Positions 1 to 6,099 of a stretch of 8,482 nucleotides of DNA are shown one piece after another. The notes under the pieces are model-generated. The model ran no database searches and was not told where the DNA came from. It saw only the letters and a list, made by a program, of their open reading frames with translations. Position numbers and translations under genes: made by a program. This DNA is from Fusobacterium sp. (GTDB taxonomy: Bacteria > Fusobacteriota > Fusobacteriia > Fusobacteriales > Fusobacteriaceae). The stretch is taken from contig JAUNAY010000050.1 in NCBI GenBank assembly GCA_030527385.1, positions 1 to 8,482 of the forward strand. Reading direction: 5' to 3'. Positions within the stretch are counted from its first letter, which is position 1, and the number at the start of each line of letters is the position of its first letter.

Positions 1-239
1 CTTTAAAATATACGATTATTTTATTTAAAAAAGTAATGGTGGATAATTTTAAAAATTATTTAAGTATATATAGATTAGAAAAAGCTAAAAAAATTATTCA
101 CGAAAATCCTGATTTAAAGATAAAAGAACTTGCAGAACTTATAGGTTATAACAGTTCAAATACTTTTATAAGAATATTTAAAAAATATGAGGGAATATCT
201 CCAGGAAAATATTTTGGAATAGGAGAACACGATGAATAA
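1..239 (+). CDS. AraC-family transcriptional regulator, C-terminal fragment (5' end outside window)
   Basis: The reading frame is open from base 3 without a stop upstream, giving 78 visible residues, so the ATG at 36 is an internal methionine and the gene begins before the window. The visible part is the second half of an AraC-type DNA-binding domain. It opens with the end of the first helix-turn-helix (LFKKV...), followed by the linker helix NFKNYLSIYRLEKAKKII, which matches the usual 'F..YL...R...A' pattern. The second helix-turn-helix follows (KIKELAELIGYNSSNTFIRI) and then the FKKYEGISPGKYF tail typical of the family. Family membership is clear, but the ligand-binding or sensor part is not visible, so the signal is unknown. 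The gene ends 233 bp before uxaC on the same strand and is separated from it by a terminator. It could regulate the uronate operon or belong to an unrelated upstream locus. Confidence 0.88.
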   Translation, partial: LKYTIILFKKVMVDNFKNYLSIYRLEKAKKIIHENPDLKIKELAELIGYNSSNTFIRIFKKYEGISPGKYFGIGEHDE

Positions 240-240
240 T

Positions 241-273
241 AAAAAAACTTTCTCGTAAGAGGAAGTTTTTTTT
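241..273 (+). terminator. Rho-independent terminator after the AraC-family gene
   Basis: The arm at 241-254 (AAAAAAACTTTCTC) pairs with 259-272 (GAGGAAGTTTTTTT) over 14 positions with one G-U wobble and a GTAA tetraloop. The 3' arm runs into an eight-T tract (266-273). It starts 1 bp after the regulator's stop codon, so it should end that transcript and insulate the downstream uronate operon. The A-tract on the 5' side could let it work on the opposite strand too, but no minus-strand gene is seen to need it. Confidence 0.87.
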
Positions 274-392
274 ATGTTCTATTTTGAAAAAGAATAGATA
301 TAAATAACAGAAAAATCAAACTTTTAAATTTATAATATATGTTCTAAAAAAGAAATAAAAATATTATAACAAATCTTATTATAAAAAAATGA

Positions 393-421
393 TTGACATT
401 TTATATAAAAAAATATATTAT
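393..421 (+). promoter_or_regulatory. Predicted sigma-70 promoter of the uxaC-uxuAB-dctPQM operon
   Basis: A perfect -35 box TTGACA (393-398) is followed after 17 bp by TATTAT (416-421), one mismatch from the -10 consensus. Transcription would start near 427-428, giving a leader of about 45 nt before the uxaC start codon. It is the only promoter with a consensus -35 in the 233-bp intergenic region and lies just upstream of the first gene of the operon. The very AT-rich surroundings offer alternative -10 registers (TATATT at 414, TATACT at 419), but with poorer spacing. Confidence 0.75.
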
Positions 422-438
422 ACTTGTATACAAGTATA
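419..438. promoter_or_regulatory. Perfect 20-bp palindrome, probable GntR/UxuR-type operator
   Basis: The half-site TATACTTGTA (419-428) is followed directly by its exact reverse complement TACAAGTATA (429-438). The centre GTATAC flanked by TT/AA resembles operators of the FadR-type GntR regulators, and the E. coli UxuR/ExuR hexuronate sites share the same GTATAC centre. The palindrome overlaps the end of the -10 box and the predicted transcription start. A bound dimer there would block RNA polymerase, as expected for a repressor relieved by a uronate intermediate. The palindrome and its position are seen directly; the regulator's identity is inferred, and no GntR gene is in the window. Confidence 0.72.
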
Positions 439-457
439 CAGAAGAAAAAATATAATT

Positions 458-465
458 AAAGGAGG
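458..465 (+). promoter_or_regulatory. Ribosome binding site that sets the uxaC start
   Basis: AAAGGAGG ends 7 nt before the ATG at 473. An in-frame ATG at 389 is 28 codons further upstream but lies just before the -35 box, upstream of the predicted transcription start, and has no Shine-Dalgarno sequence. The 473 start is therefore chosen. Confidence 0.9.
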
Positions 466-472
466 AAAATCA

Positions 473-1879
473 ATGCAAGAATTTATGAACAAAGACTTTT
501 TATTGAAAAATAATATCAGTAAAGAATTATATCATGAATATGCTGAAAAAATGCCTATCTTTGATTTTCATTGTCATTTAAGTCCAAAAGAAATTGCTGA
601 AAATGAAAGTTATGATAATCTTACTCAAATATGGCTATATGGAGATCATTACAAATGGAGAGCAATGCGTTCTAATGGTATAGATGAAAAATATATCACT
701 GGAGATGCAAGTGACTATGAAAAGTTTTTAGCTTTTGTAGACACTATGGAATACGCTTATGGAAACCCACTATTTCATTGGTCACATTTAGAATTAAAAA
801 GATTCTTTGGAATAGAAGAAGTTTTAAATAAAAAGAATGCCGAAGTTATTTGGAATAAAGCTAATGAGCTTTTAAAAACAGAAAATTTTAGGGCAAAAGC
901 ACTTATAAAAAATGCAAATGTAAAAGCTTTATGTACTACAGATGATCCAATTGATGATCTTAAATATCATCAAATAATTGCTCAAGATAAAGAGTTTGGA
1001 GTAAAAGTTTTACCAACATTTAGACCAGATAAAGCAATCTTTATAGAAAAAGCAGATTATCTTGATTGGATTAAAAAGCTTGAAAAAGTTTCAGAGATAA
1101 AAATAGATAGCTTTGCATCTTTGATGAAAGCTATGGAAGAAAGAGTAAAATTCTTTGTAGATAACGGTTGTGTAGTTACAGATCATAGTATTGAAGTACC
1201 ATTCTTTAAACTTGGAACAATAAAAGAGATTGAAGAGGTATTTAGAAAAGCTCTTGATGGTAAATCATTAACAGTTGAAGAGGTAGAAATATATAAAACA
1301 GCTTTAATTGTTAATCTTGGAAGAGTGTATAACAAATATAATTTAGCAATGCAAATTCACGTTGGAGCATTAAGAAATAACAATACAAGAATGTTTAACA
1401 AATTGGGTGGAGACATTGGATTTGACTCAATAGGTGATTATAACTATGCAAGATGTATTTCTGGATTATTAAATGAACTAGATAAGACAGAAGAGTTACC
1501 AAGAACAGTTCTTTATTGTTTAAACCCTAATGATAATGAAATGTTTGGAACAATGATAGGAAACTTCCAAGATGGTAAAGTTGCTGGAAAAATACAATTT
1601 GGATCTGGTTGGTGGTTTAATGATCAAAAAGATGGAATGACTAGACAGATGACAGCTCTTGCAAACTTAGGATTATTAAGAAGATTTATAGGAATGCTTA
1701 CAGATTCAAGAAGCTTCCTTTCATATACAAGACACGAGTATTTTAGAAGAATTATGTGTAATTTAGTAGGAACTTGGGTTGAAGATGGAGAGATTCCATA
1801 TGATAAAGAGATCTTGGAACCTATGATAAAAGAGATATGTTTTAACAATGCTAAAAATTATTTTAATTTAGATATCTAA
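473..1879 (+). CDS. uxaC: Glucuronate (uronate) isomerase UxaC
   Basis: This enzyme (EC 5.3.1.12) interconverts D-glucuronate and D-fructuronate, and also D-galacturonate and D-tagaturonate, as the first cytoplasmic step of hexuronate breakdown. The predicted protein has 468 residues, close to the 470 of E. coli UxaC. It belongs to the amidohydrolase-like uronate isomerase family. The N-terminus (FMNKDFLL... then FDFHCHLSP) has the family H-x-H pair at H33/H35. Other family-typical stretches follow in order: LCTTDDPIDDL, LPTFRPDKA, MQIHVGALRNNNTRMF, FGSGWWFNDQKDGM and the highly conserved C-terminal GMLTDSRSFLSYTRHEYFRR. The start at 473 is supported by its Shine-Dalgarno site and by collinearity with the E. 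coli N-terminus. It is the first gene of the operon, 17 bp before uxuA. Since only uxuA and uxuB accompany it, the glucuronate branch is its likely role. Confidence 0.96.
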   Translation: MQEFMNKDFLLKNNISKELYHEYAEKMPIFDFHCHLSPKEIAENESYDNLTQIWLYGDHYKWRAMRSNGIDEKYITGDASDYEKFLAFVDTMEYAYGNPLFHWSHLELKRFFGIEEVLNKKNAEVIWNKANELLKTENFRAKALIKNANVKALCTTDDPIDDLKYHQIIAQDKEFGVKVLPTFRPDKAIFIEKADYLDWIKKLEKVSEIKIDSFASLMKAMEERVKFFVDNGCVVTDHSIEVPFFKLGTIKEIEEVFRKALDGKSLTVEEVEIYKTALIVNLGRVYNKYNLAMQIHVGALRNNNTRMFNKLGGDIGFDSIGDYNYARCISGLLNELDKTEELPRTVLYCLNPNDNEMFGTMIGNFQDGKVAGKIQFGSGWWFNDQKDGMTRQMTALANLGLLRRFIGMLTDSRSFLSYTRHEYFRRIMCNLVGTWVEDGEIPYDKEILEPMIKEICFNNAKNYFNLDI

Positions 1880-1896
1880 AATTAAGGAGGGAAAAT

Positions 1897-2943
1897 ATGA
1901 AATTATCATTCAGATGGTATGGAGATTCAGATCCAGTAAGTCTTCAATATATAAGACAAATACCTAAAATGCACAGTATTGTTACAGCTGTATATGATGT
2001 ACCAGTTGGACAAGAATGGGATATGGACAGAATAAATACTTTAAAAGCTAAAGTTGAAAATGCAGGACTTCATTTTGATGTAATTGAAAGTGTTCCAGTA
2101 CACGAAGATATTAAATTAGGACTGCCTACAAGAGAACTTTATATCGAAAATTATAAAAAGAATATAAGAAACTTAGCAAAAGCAGGAGTTAAAGTAATTT
2201 GTTATAACTTTATGCCAGTATTTGACTGGACTAGATCTCAACTAGATAAAGAGTTAGAAGATGGATCAACAGCTTTAGTTTACTACAAAGATCAAGTTGA
2301 TAAATTAGATCCATTAAACAGTAATTTATCTCTTCCAGGTTGGGACTCAAGCTATACAAAAGAAGAGATGGCAGAGTTATTTAGACAATATAAAGAGATA
2401 GGAGAAGAGGGACTTTGGGCTAACTTAGAATATTTCTTAAAAGAGATAATTCCAGTAGCAGAAGAGTGTGATATCAAGATGGCTATTCACCCTGACGATC
2501 CACCTTGGTCAATATTTGGACTACCAAGAATCATAACTAATGAGGCTAACCTAGATAGATTCTTAAAATTAGTTGATAGCAAATACAACGGACTTACTCT
2601 ATGTACAGGATCATTAGGAAGTGGAAGTTTTAATGATATGGTTAAATTAGTAGATAAATACAGTGCAATGGGAAGAATTCACTTTATGCACGTTAGAAAT
2701 GTAAAACTTCTTGATGATGGAGTAAGCTTTGAAGAATCAGCACATTGTGCGTCTTGTGGATCACTAGATATAGTTGGAATTATGAAAGCTTTATATAAAA
2801 ATAACTTTGATGGATATTTAAGACCAGACCACGGAAGAATGATTTGGGGAGAAACAGGAAAACCTGGATATGGATTGTATGATAGAGCTTTAGGAGCAAG
2901 TTATATAACAGGAATTTGGGATACTCTTGAAAAATTAAAATAG
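1897..2943 (+). CDS. uxuA: Mannonate dehydratase UxuA
   Basis: This enzyme (EC 4.2.1.8) dehydrates D-mannonate to 2-keto-3-deoxy-D-gluconate in the cytoplasm, the third step of glucuronate catabolism. The protein has 348 residues, shorter than E. coli UxuA (394) and near the length of the shorter UxuA form seen in Gram-positive bacteria. It is a TIM-barrel, xylose-isomerase-like protein. The family signature HPDDPPWSIFGLPRI begins at residue 198. Candidate divalent-metal ligands are H198, C236 (LTLCTGSLG), H262/H265 (IHFMHVRN) and D311 (LRPDHGR), matching the expected His/Cys/His/Asp set. The N-terminus MKLSFRWYG is typical. Translation starts 5 nt after a strong AAGGAGGG (1884-1891), 17 bp downstream of uxaC. 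Nothing suggests loss of function. Confidence 0.96.
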   Translation: MKLSFRWYGDSDPVSLQYIRQIPKMHSIVTAVYDVPVGQEWDMDRINTLKAKVENAGLHFDVIESVPVHEDIKLGLPTRELYIENYKKNIRNLAKAGVKVICYNFMPVFDWTRSQLDKELEDGSTALVYYKDQVDKLDPLNSNLSLPGWDSSYTKEEMAELFRQYKEIGEEGLWANLEYFLKEIIPVAEECDIKMAIHPDDPPWSIFGLPRIITNEANLDRFLKLVDSKYNGLTLCTGSLGSGSFNDMVKLVDKYSAMGRIHFMHVRNVKLLDDGVSFEESAHCASCGSLDIVGIMKALYKNNFDGYLRPDHGRMIWGETGKPGYGLYDRALGASYITGIWDTLEKLK

Positions 2944-2965
2944 TATTTTACTAGGAGGAGTTAAA

Positions 2966-4576
2966 ATGAAATTGTGTTTAAAAGAGTTAAAAAATATAGA
3001 GACTTCTTTAAAAGAAACAGTAAAAACTCCTATGTATGATATAGAAAAAATTAAGGAAAATACAAAAAAAGCACCAAAATGGTTACATTTTGGTGCTGGT
3101 AATATTTTCAGAGCATATATAGGAAAAATGGCACAAAATCTTTTAAATAAAGGATTAGAAGATACAGGAATAATAGTAGCAGAAAGTTTTGATGAAGAGA
3201 TAATAGATAAAGTATATACTCCATATGATAATTTAACAATGTTAGTAACTTTATTTAAAAATGGAGAGTTTGAAAATGAAATCATTGGAAGTATTGTAGA
3301 CACTGTTAAAATTAGTAGTGAAAAGGAAAAATTAGTGGAGATAGCTACTGCTCCATCACTTCAAATGATAAGTTTTACAATAACAGAAAAAGGATATAAT
3401 TTAAAAGCACCTAATGGAGAGTTTTTTAAAGTAATAGAAGATGATTTTAAAAATGATCCTAAAGAAGCTAAACACGTAATGAGTATTCTTACAGCTCTTT
3501 TATATGCTAGATATAAAAAAGGTAAGATGCCTATTAGCCTTGTAAGTATGGATAACTGTGCAGGAAATGGGGATAGAGTAAAAGCAGCAGTATTAGAGAT
3601 AGCAAAACATTGGATAGCTAATAATTTTGTAGAGGCTGAATTTTTAGACTATCTTTCAGATGATTCAGTAGTGGCATTTCCAGTATCTATGATAGATAAA
3701 ATCACTCCAAGACCAGCCAAAGTAATTGAAAAGCACTTAGAAGAATTAGGATTTGAAAATATGGATATAGTTGTAACTGAAAGAAACAGTTTTACAGCTC
3801 CATTTGTAAATGCAGAAGCTCCAGAATATTTTGTAGTGGAGGATAAATTCCCAAATGGTAAACCACATATAGAATTATCAGAAGCAGGTGTATATGTTAC
3901 AGATAGAGAAACAGTTGAAAAAACTGAAAGAATGAAAGTAACTACTTGTTTAAATCCATTACATACTACATTAGCAGTTTATGGTTGTCTATTTAACTAT
4001 AAAACTATATATGATACTGTAAATGATCCTCTTTTAAATAAATTAATAAAAAATATTGGATATAATGAGGCATTACCAGTTGTTGAGAATCCTGGAATAC
4101 TAGATCCAAAAGCTTTCATAGATGAGGTAGTAAATGAAAGATTCCCAAATCCATATATTCCAGATCAACCAGAGAGAATAGCAACTGATACTTCTCAAAA
4201 AGTAGGAATAAGATTTGGAGAAACTATAAAAGCATATCTAAATAATAAAGATTTAGATGTTAAATCTTTAAAATATATTCCAATGGTATATGCAGGTTGG
4301 TTTAGATATCTTATGGGAATAGATGACAATGGAAATGAGAGATCTATTAGTAATGATCCAATGCTAGATATGTTAAAAAGTAAAATAGCAGGAATAGAAT
4401 TTGGAAAGCCTGAAACATATAAGGGACAATTAAAAGAAATATTAAAAAATAAAATGATCTTTGGGGTAGATTTAGAAGAAGTTGGATTATCAAGTTTAAT
4501 TGAAAAATATTTTGTAGAAATGTTAGCTGGAAAAGGTGCAGTTTACAATACATTGAAAAAATATTTAGCAGATTAA
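2966..4576 (+). CDS. uxuB: Fructuronate reductase (D-mannonate oxidoreductase) UxuB
   Basis: The predicted role (EC 1.1.1.57) is NADH-dependent reduction of D-fructuronate to D-mannonate, the step between UxaC and UxuA. The protein has 536 residues and belongs to the long-chain mannitol dehydrogenase family. The N-terminal Rossmann segment WLHFGAGNIFRAY carries the nucleotide-binding GAGN at residues 43-46. The C-terminal catalytic domain has MKVTTCLNPLHTTLAVYG, in which K324, N330 and H333 correspond to the family's catalytic Lys-Asn-His. The protein is longer than E. coli UxuB (486). The alternative is tagaturonate reductase (UxaB, EC 1.1.1.58), a close relative. Adjacency to uxuA (22-bp gap, AGGAGG at 2953-2958) and the lack of altronate dehydratase favour UxuB. 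The substrate call rests on context; family membership is secure. Confidence 0.9.
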   Translation: MKLCLKELKNIETSLKETVKTPMYDIEKIKENTKKAPKWLHFGAGNIFRAYIGKMAQNLLNKGLEDTGIIVAESFDEEIIDKVYTPYDNLTMLVTLFKNGEFENEIIGSIVDTVKISSEKEKLVEIATAPSLQMISFTITEKGYNLKAPNGEFFKVIEDDFKNDPKEAKHVMSILTALLYARYKKGKMPISLVSMDNCAGNGDRVKAAVLEIAKHWIANNFVEAEFLDYLSDDSVVAFPVSMIDKITPRPAKVIEKHLEELGFENMDIVVTERNSFTAPFVNAEAPEYFVVEDKFPNGKPHIELSEAGVYVTDRETVEKTERMKVTTCLNPLHTTLAVYGCLFNYKTIYDTVNDPLLNKLIKNIGYNEALPVVENPGILDPKAFIDEVVNERFPNPYIPDQPERIATDTSQKVGIRFGETIKAYLNNKDLDVKSLKYIPMVYAGWFRYLMGIDDNGNERSISNDPMLDMLKSKIAGIEFGKPETYKGQLKEILKNKMIFGVDLEEVGLSSLIEKYFVEMLAGKGAVYNTLKKYLAD

Positions 4577-4602
4577 TATTAAATTTATTAGGGGAGGACT
4601 TA

Positions 4603-5625
4603 ATGAAAAAGATATTTAGAATGTTTTTAAGTATAATTCTCGCATTAGGAACACTAGTAGCATTTACAGCTTGTGGGAAAAATGACAATAGAACAATAGT
4701 AAGAGTGTCTCACAACCAAGCAGCTGATCACCCTACAAATATAGGGCTTTTAGCTTTTGAAAAATTTATAGAAAGCAAATTAGGGGATAAGTATGATGTG
4801 CAAATATTTCCTAATGAACTTTTAGGTTCACAAGTAAATACAGTAGAACTTACACAAACAGGAGCGATTAACTTTACAGTAGCAAGTAATGCTATACTTG
4901 AAAGTTTTGATGATATATATCAAATCTTTAACTTGCCATATTTATTTAATAGTCCAGAACATTACCACGCAGTAATGGATGATAAAGAGTTAATAAAACC
5001 AATTTTTACATCAACAGAAAAATCTGGATTTGAAGCAGTGGCGTGGTTAGATGCAGGAACAAGAAACTTTTATACTGTAAAAAAACCAATAAGAACTCCT
5101 GATGATTTAAAAGGATTAAAAATCAGAGTACAACAATCAGCATCAAATATTAGAATGATGGAACTATTTGGAGGAGCAGCAACTCCTATGGGATTTGGAG
5201 AAGTTTATACAGCTTTACAACAAGGTGTTATAGATGGAGCTGAAAATAACGAGCTTGCTTTAACAAGTAACAAGCACGGAGAAGTTTGTAAATATTATTC
5301 ATATAATATGCACCAAATGGTACCAGATATTGTAATAGGAAACTTAAGATTTTTAAATAGTTTATCTCCAGAAGAGAGAGCTATTTTTGATGAAGGATTT
5401 AAAATTATATCAAAAGTTCAAAGAGAAGCTTGGGGAAAATCTGTTGATAAAGCTATTCAACAAGCTAAGGATATGAATGTAGAATTTATATATCCTGATG
5501 TACTTGCATTCCAAGAAAAAGTTTTACCACTTCACGAAGAGGTATTGACAGCAACTCCTAAATTAAGACCAATCTATGATAAGATTCAAGAGATTGGAAG
5601 AGAGATAAAAGGAGGTAAAAATTAA
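4603..5625 (+). CDS. dctP: TRAP transporter solute-binding protein DctP, probable hexuronate receptor lipoprotein
   Basis: This is the extracytoplasmic substrate receptor of a tripartite ATP-independent periplasmic transporter. It has 340 residues in one DctP domain. The N-terminus (MKKIFR, hydrophobic stretch 7-21, then FTAC at 21-24) looks like a lipoprotein signal with C24 as the acylated residue; the -3 residue is Phe rather than the preferred Leu. The mature domain begins around VRVSHNQAADHPT. The core signature LKIRVQQSASNIRMMELFG is followed by TPMGFGEVYTALQQGVIDGAENN. R175 corresponds to the conserved arginine that salt-bridges the substrate carboxylate, and the GAENN motif (212-216) is also family-typical. 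The gene lies 26 bp after uxuB with GGGGAGG at 4591-4597, inside the glucuronate operon, so the ligand is inferred to be glucuronate or a close sugar acid. Sequence alone does not fix the ligand. Confidence 0.93.
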   Translation: MKKIFRMFLSIILALGTLVAFTACGKNDNRTIVRVSHNQAADHPTNIGLLAFEKFIESKLGDKYDVQIFPNELLGSQVNTVELTQTGAINFTVASNAILESFDDIYQIFNLPYLFNSPEHYHAVMDDKELIKPIFTSTEKSGFEAVAWLDAGTRNFYTVKKPIRTPDDLKGLKIRVQQSASNIRMMELFGGAATPMGFGEVYTALQQGVIDGAENNELALTSNKHGEVCKYYSYNMHQMVPDIVIGNLRFLNSLSPEERAIFDEGFKIISKVQREAWGKSVDKAIQQAKDMNVEFIYPDVLAFQEKVLPLHEEVLTATPKLRPIYDKIQEIGREIKGGKN

Positions 5626-6095
5626 TGGAAGGAATAAGAAAAAGTTTAGATAAACTTATTTTAGGAATATGTGTTATTCTTTTTATGTTAATGACTATTG
5701 TAGGAACTTACCAAATTTTAGTAAGATATGTATTTAAGTCTCCAAGTACGATATCTGAAGAGTTAATATCTTATTCTTTTGCTTGGATGTCAATGTTTGC
5801 AGCATCATACATTTTTGGAAAGAGAGACCATATGCGTATGGTATTCTTTATTGAAAAATTTAGTAAAAATGCTCAAAAAACAGTTGGAATAGTAACTGAA
5901 ATAGTAATCTTATTATTTGCATTAGGAGTATTAGTTGGTGGAGGAAGTTATATCACTTCATTGAGTATGACTCAAATGACTCCAGCATTAAAGATTTCAA
6001 TGGGATATATCTATTTAGTTATTCCAGTGTGTGGAGTTATGACAGCTATATACAGCGTTCTTAATATTATTGATTTAATGAAAAAGGAGGCATAG
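5625..6095 (+). CDS. dctQ: TRAP transporter small membrane subunit DctQ
   Basis: This is the small integral-membrane subunit that pairs with DctM in the inner membrane and helps dock the binding protein. The 156-residue protein has four predicted transmembrane segments at about 11-34, 47-64, 86-108 and 125-148. Family features are visible: YQILVRYVF after the first segment, the acidic EE at 45-46 with W54, the R67-x-H69 pair (GKRDH), and the TPALKISMGYIYLVIP motif leading into the last segment. The ATG overlaps the dctP stop codon by one base (TAATG), and its GGAGG lies within the 3' end of dctP (5611-5615). Translation is therefore probably coupled, as expected for subunits of one complex. 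Confidence 0.93.
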   Translation: MEGIRKSLDKLILGICVILFMLMTIVGTYQILVRYVFKSPSTISEELISYSFAWMSMFAASYIFGKRDHMRMVFFIEKFSKNAQKTVGIVTEIVILLFALGVLVGGGSYITSLSMTQMTPALKISMGYIYLVIPVCGVMTAIYSVLNIIDLMKKEA

Positions 6096-6099
6096 GGAT

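Noticed and set aside
36..239. A complete 67-residue DNA-binding protein starting at ATG 36
   Set aside because: The frame stays open to the window edge, and the residues before this methionine (LFKKV) continue the AraC-domain pattern, so the gene is truncated by the window and not a small protein.
278..298. Short inverted repeat TCTATT...AATAGA
   Set aside because: The stem is only six AT-rich pairs with a nine-base loop. It is too weak to call a riboswitch, attenuator or operator.
389..472. In-frame ATG at 389 that would extend UxaC by 28 residues
   Set aside because: It lies just before the -35 box, upstream of the predicted transcript, and has no ribosome binding site. The added residues do not resemble UxaC, while the ATG at 473 has AAAGGAGG at ideal spacing and matches the E. 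coli N-terminus.
1624..1848. Minus-strand open frame within uxaC
   Set aside because: It is a shadow of a strongly conserved coding region; it has no ribosome binding site or recognisable domain.
2935..3303. Minus-strand open frame over the start of uxuB
   Set aside because: It overlaps the conserved nucleotide-binding region of uxuB and the uxuA stop codon, and its composition is that of an antisense shadow.
4347..4688. Minus-strand open frame across the uxuB-dctP junction
   Set aside because: It covers the dctP signal peptide and ribosome binding site in antisense. Its apparent hydrophobicity comes from the complement of AT-rich codons.
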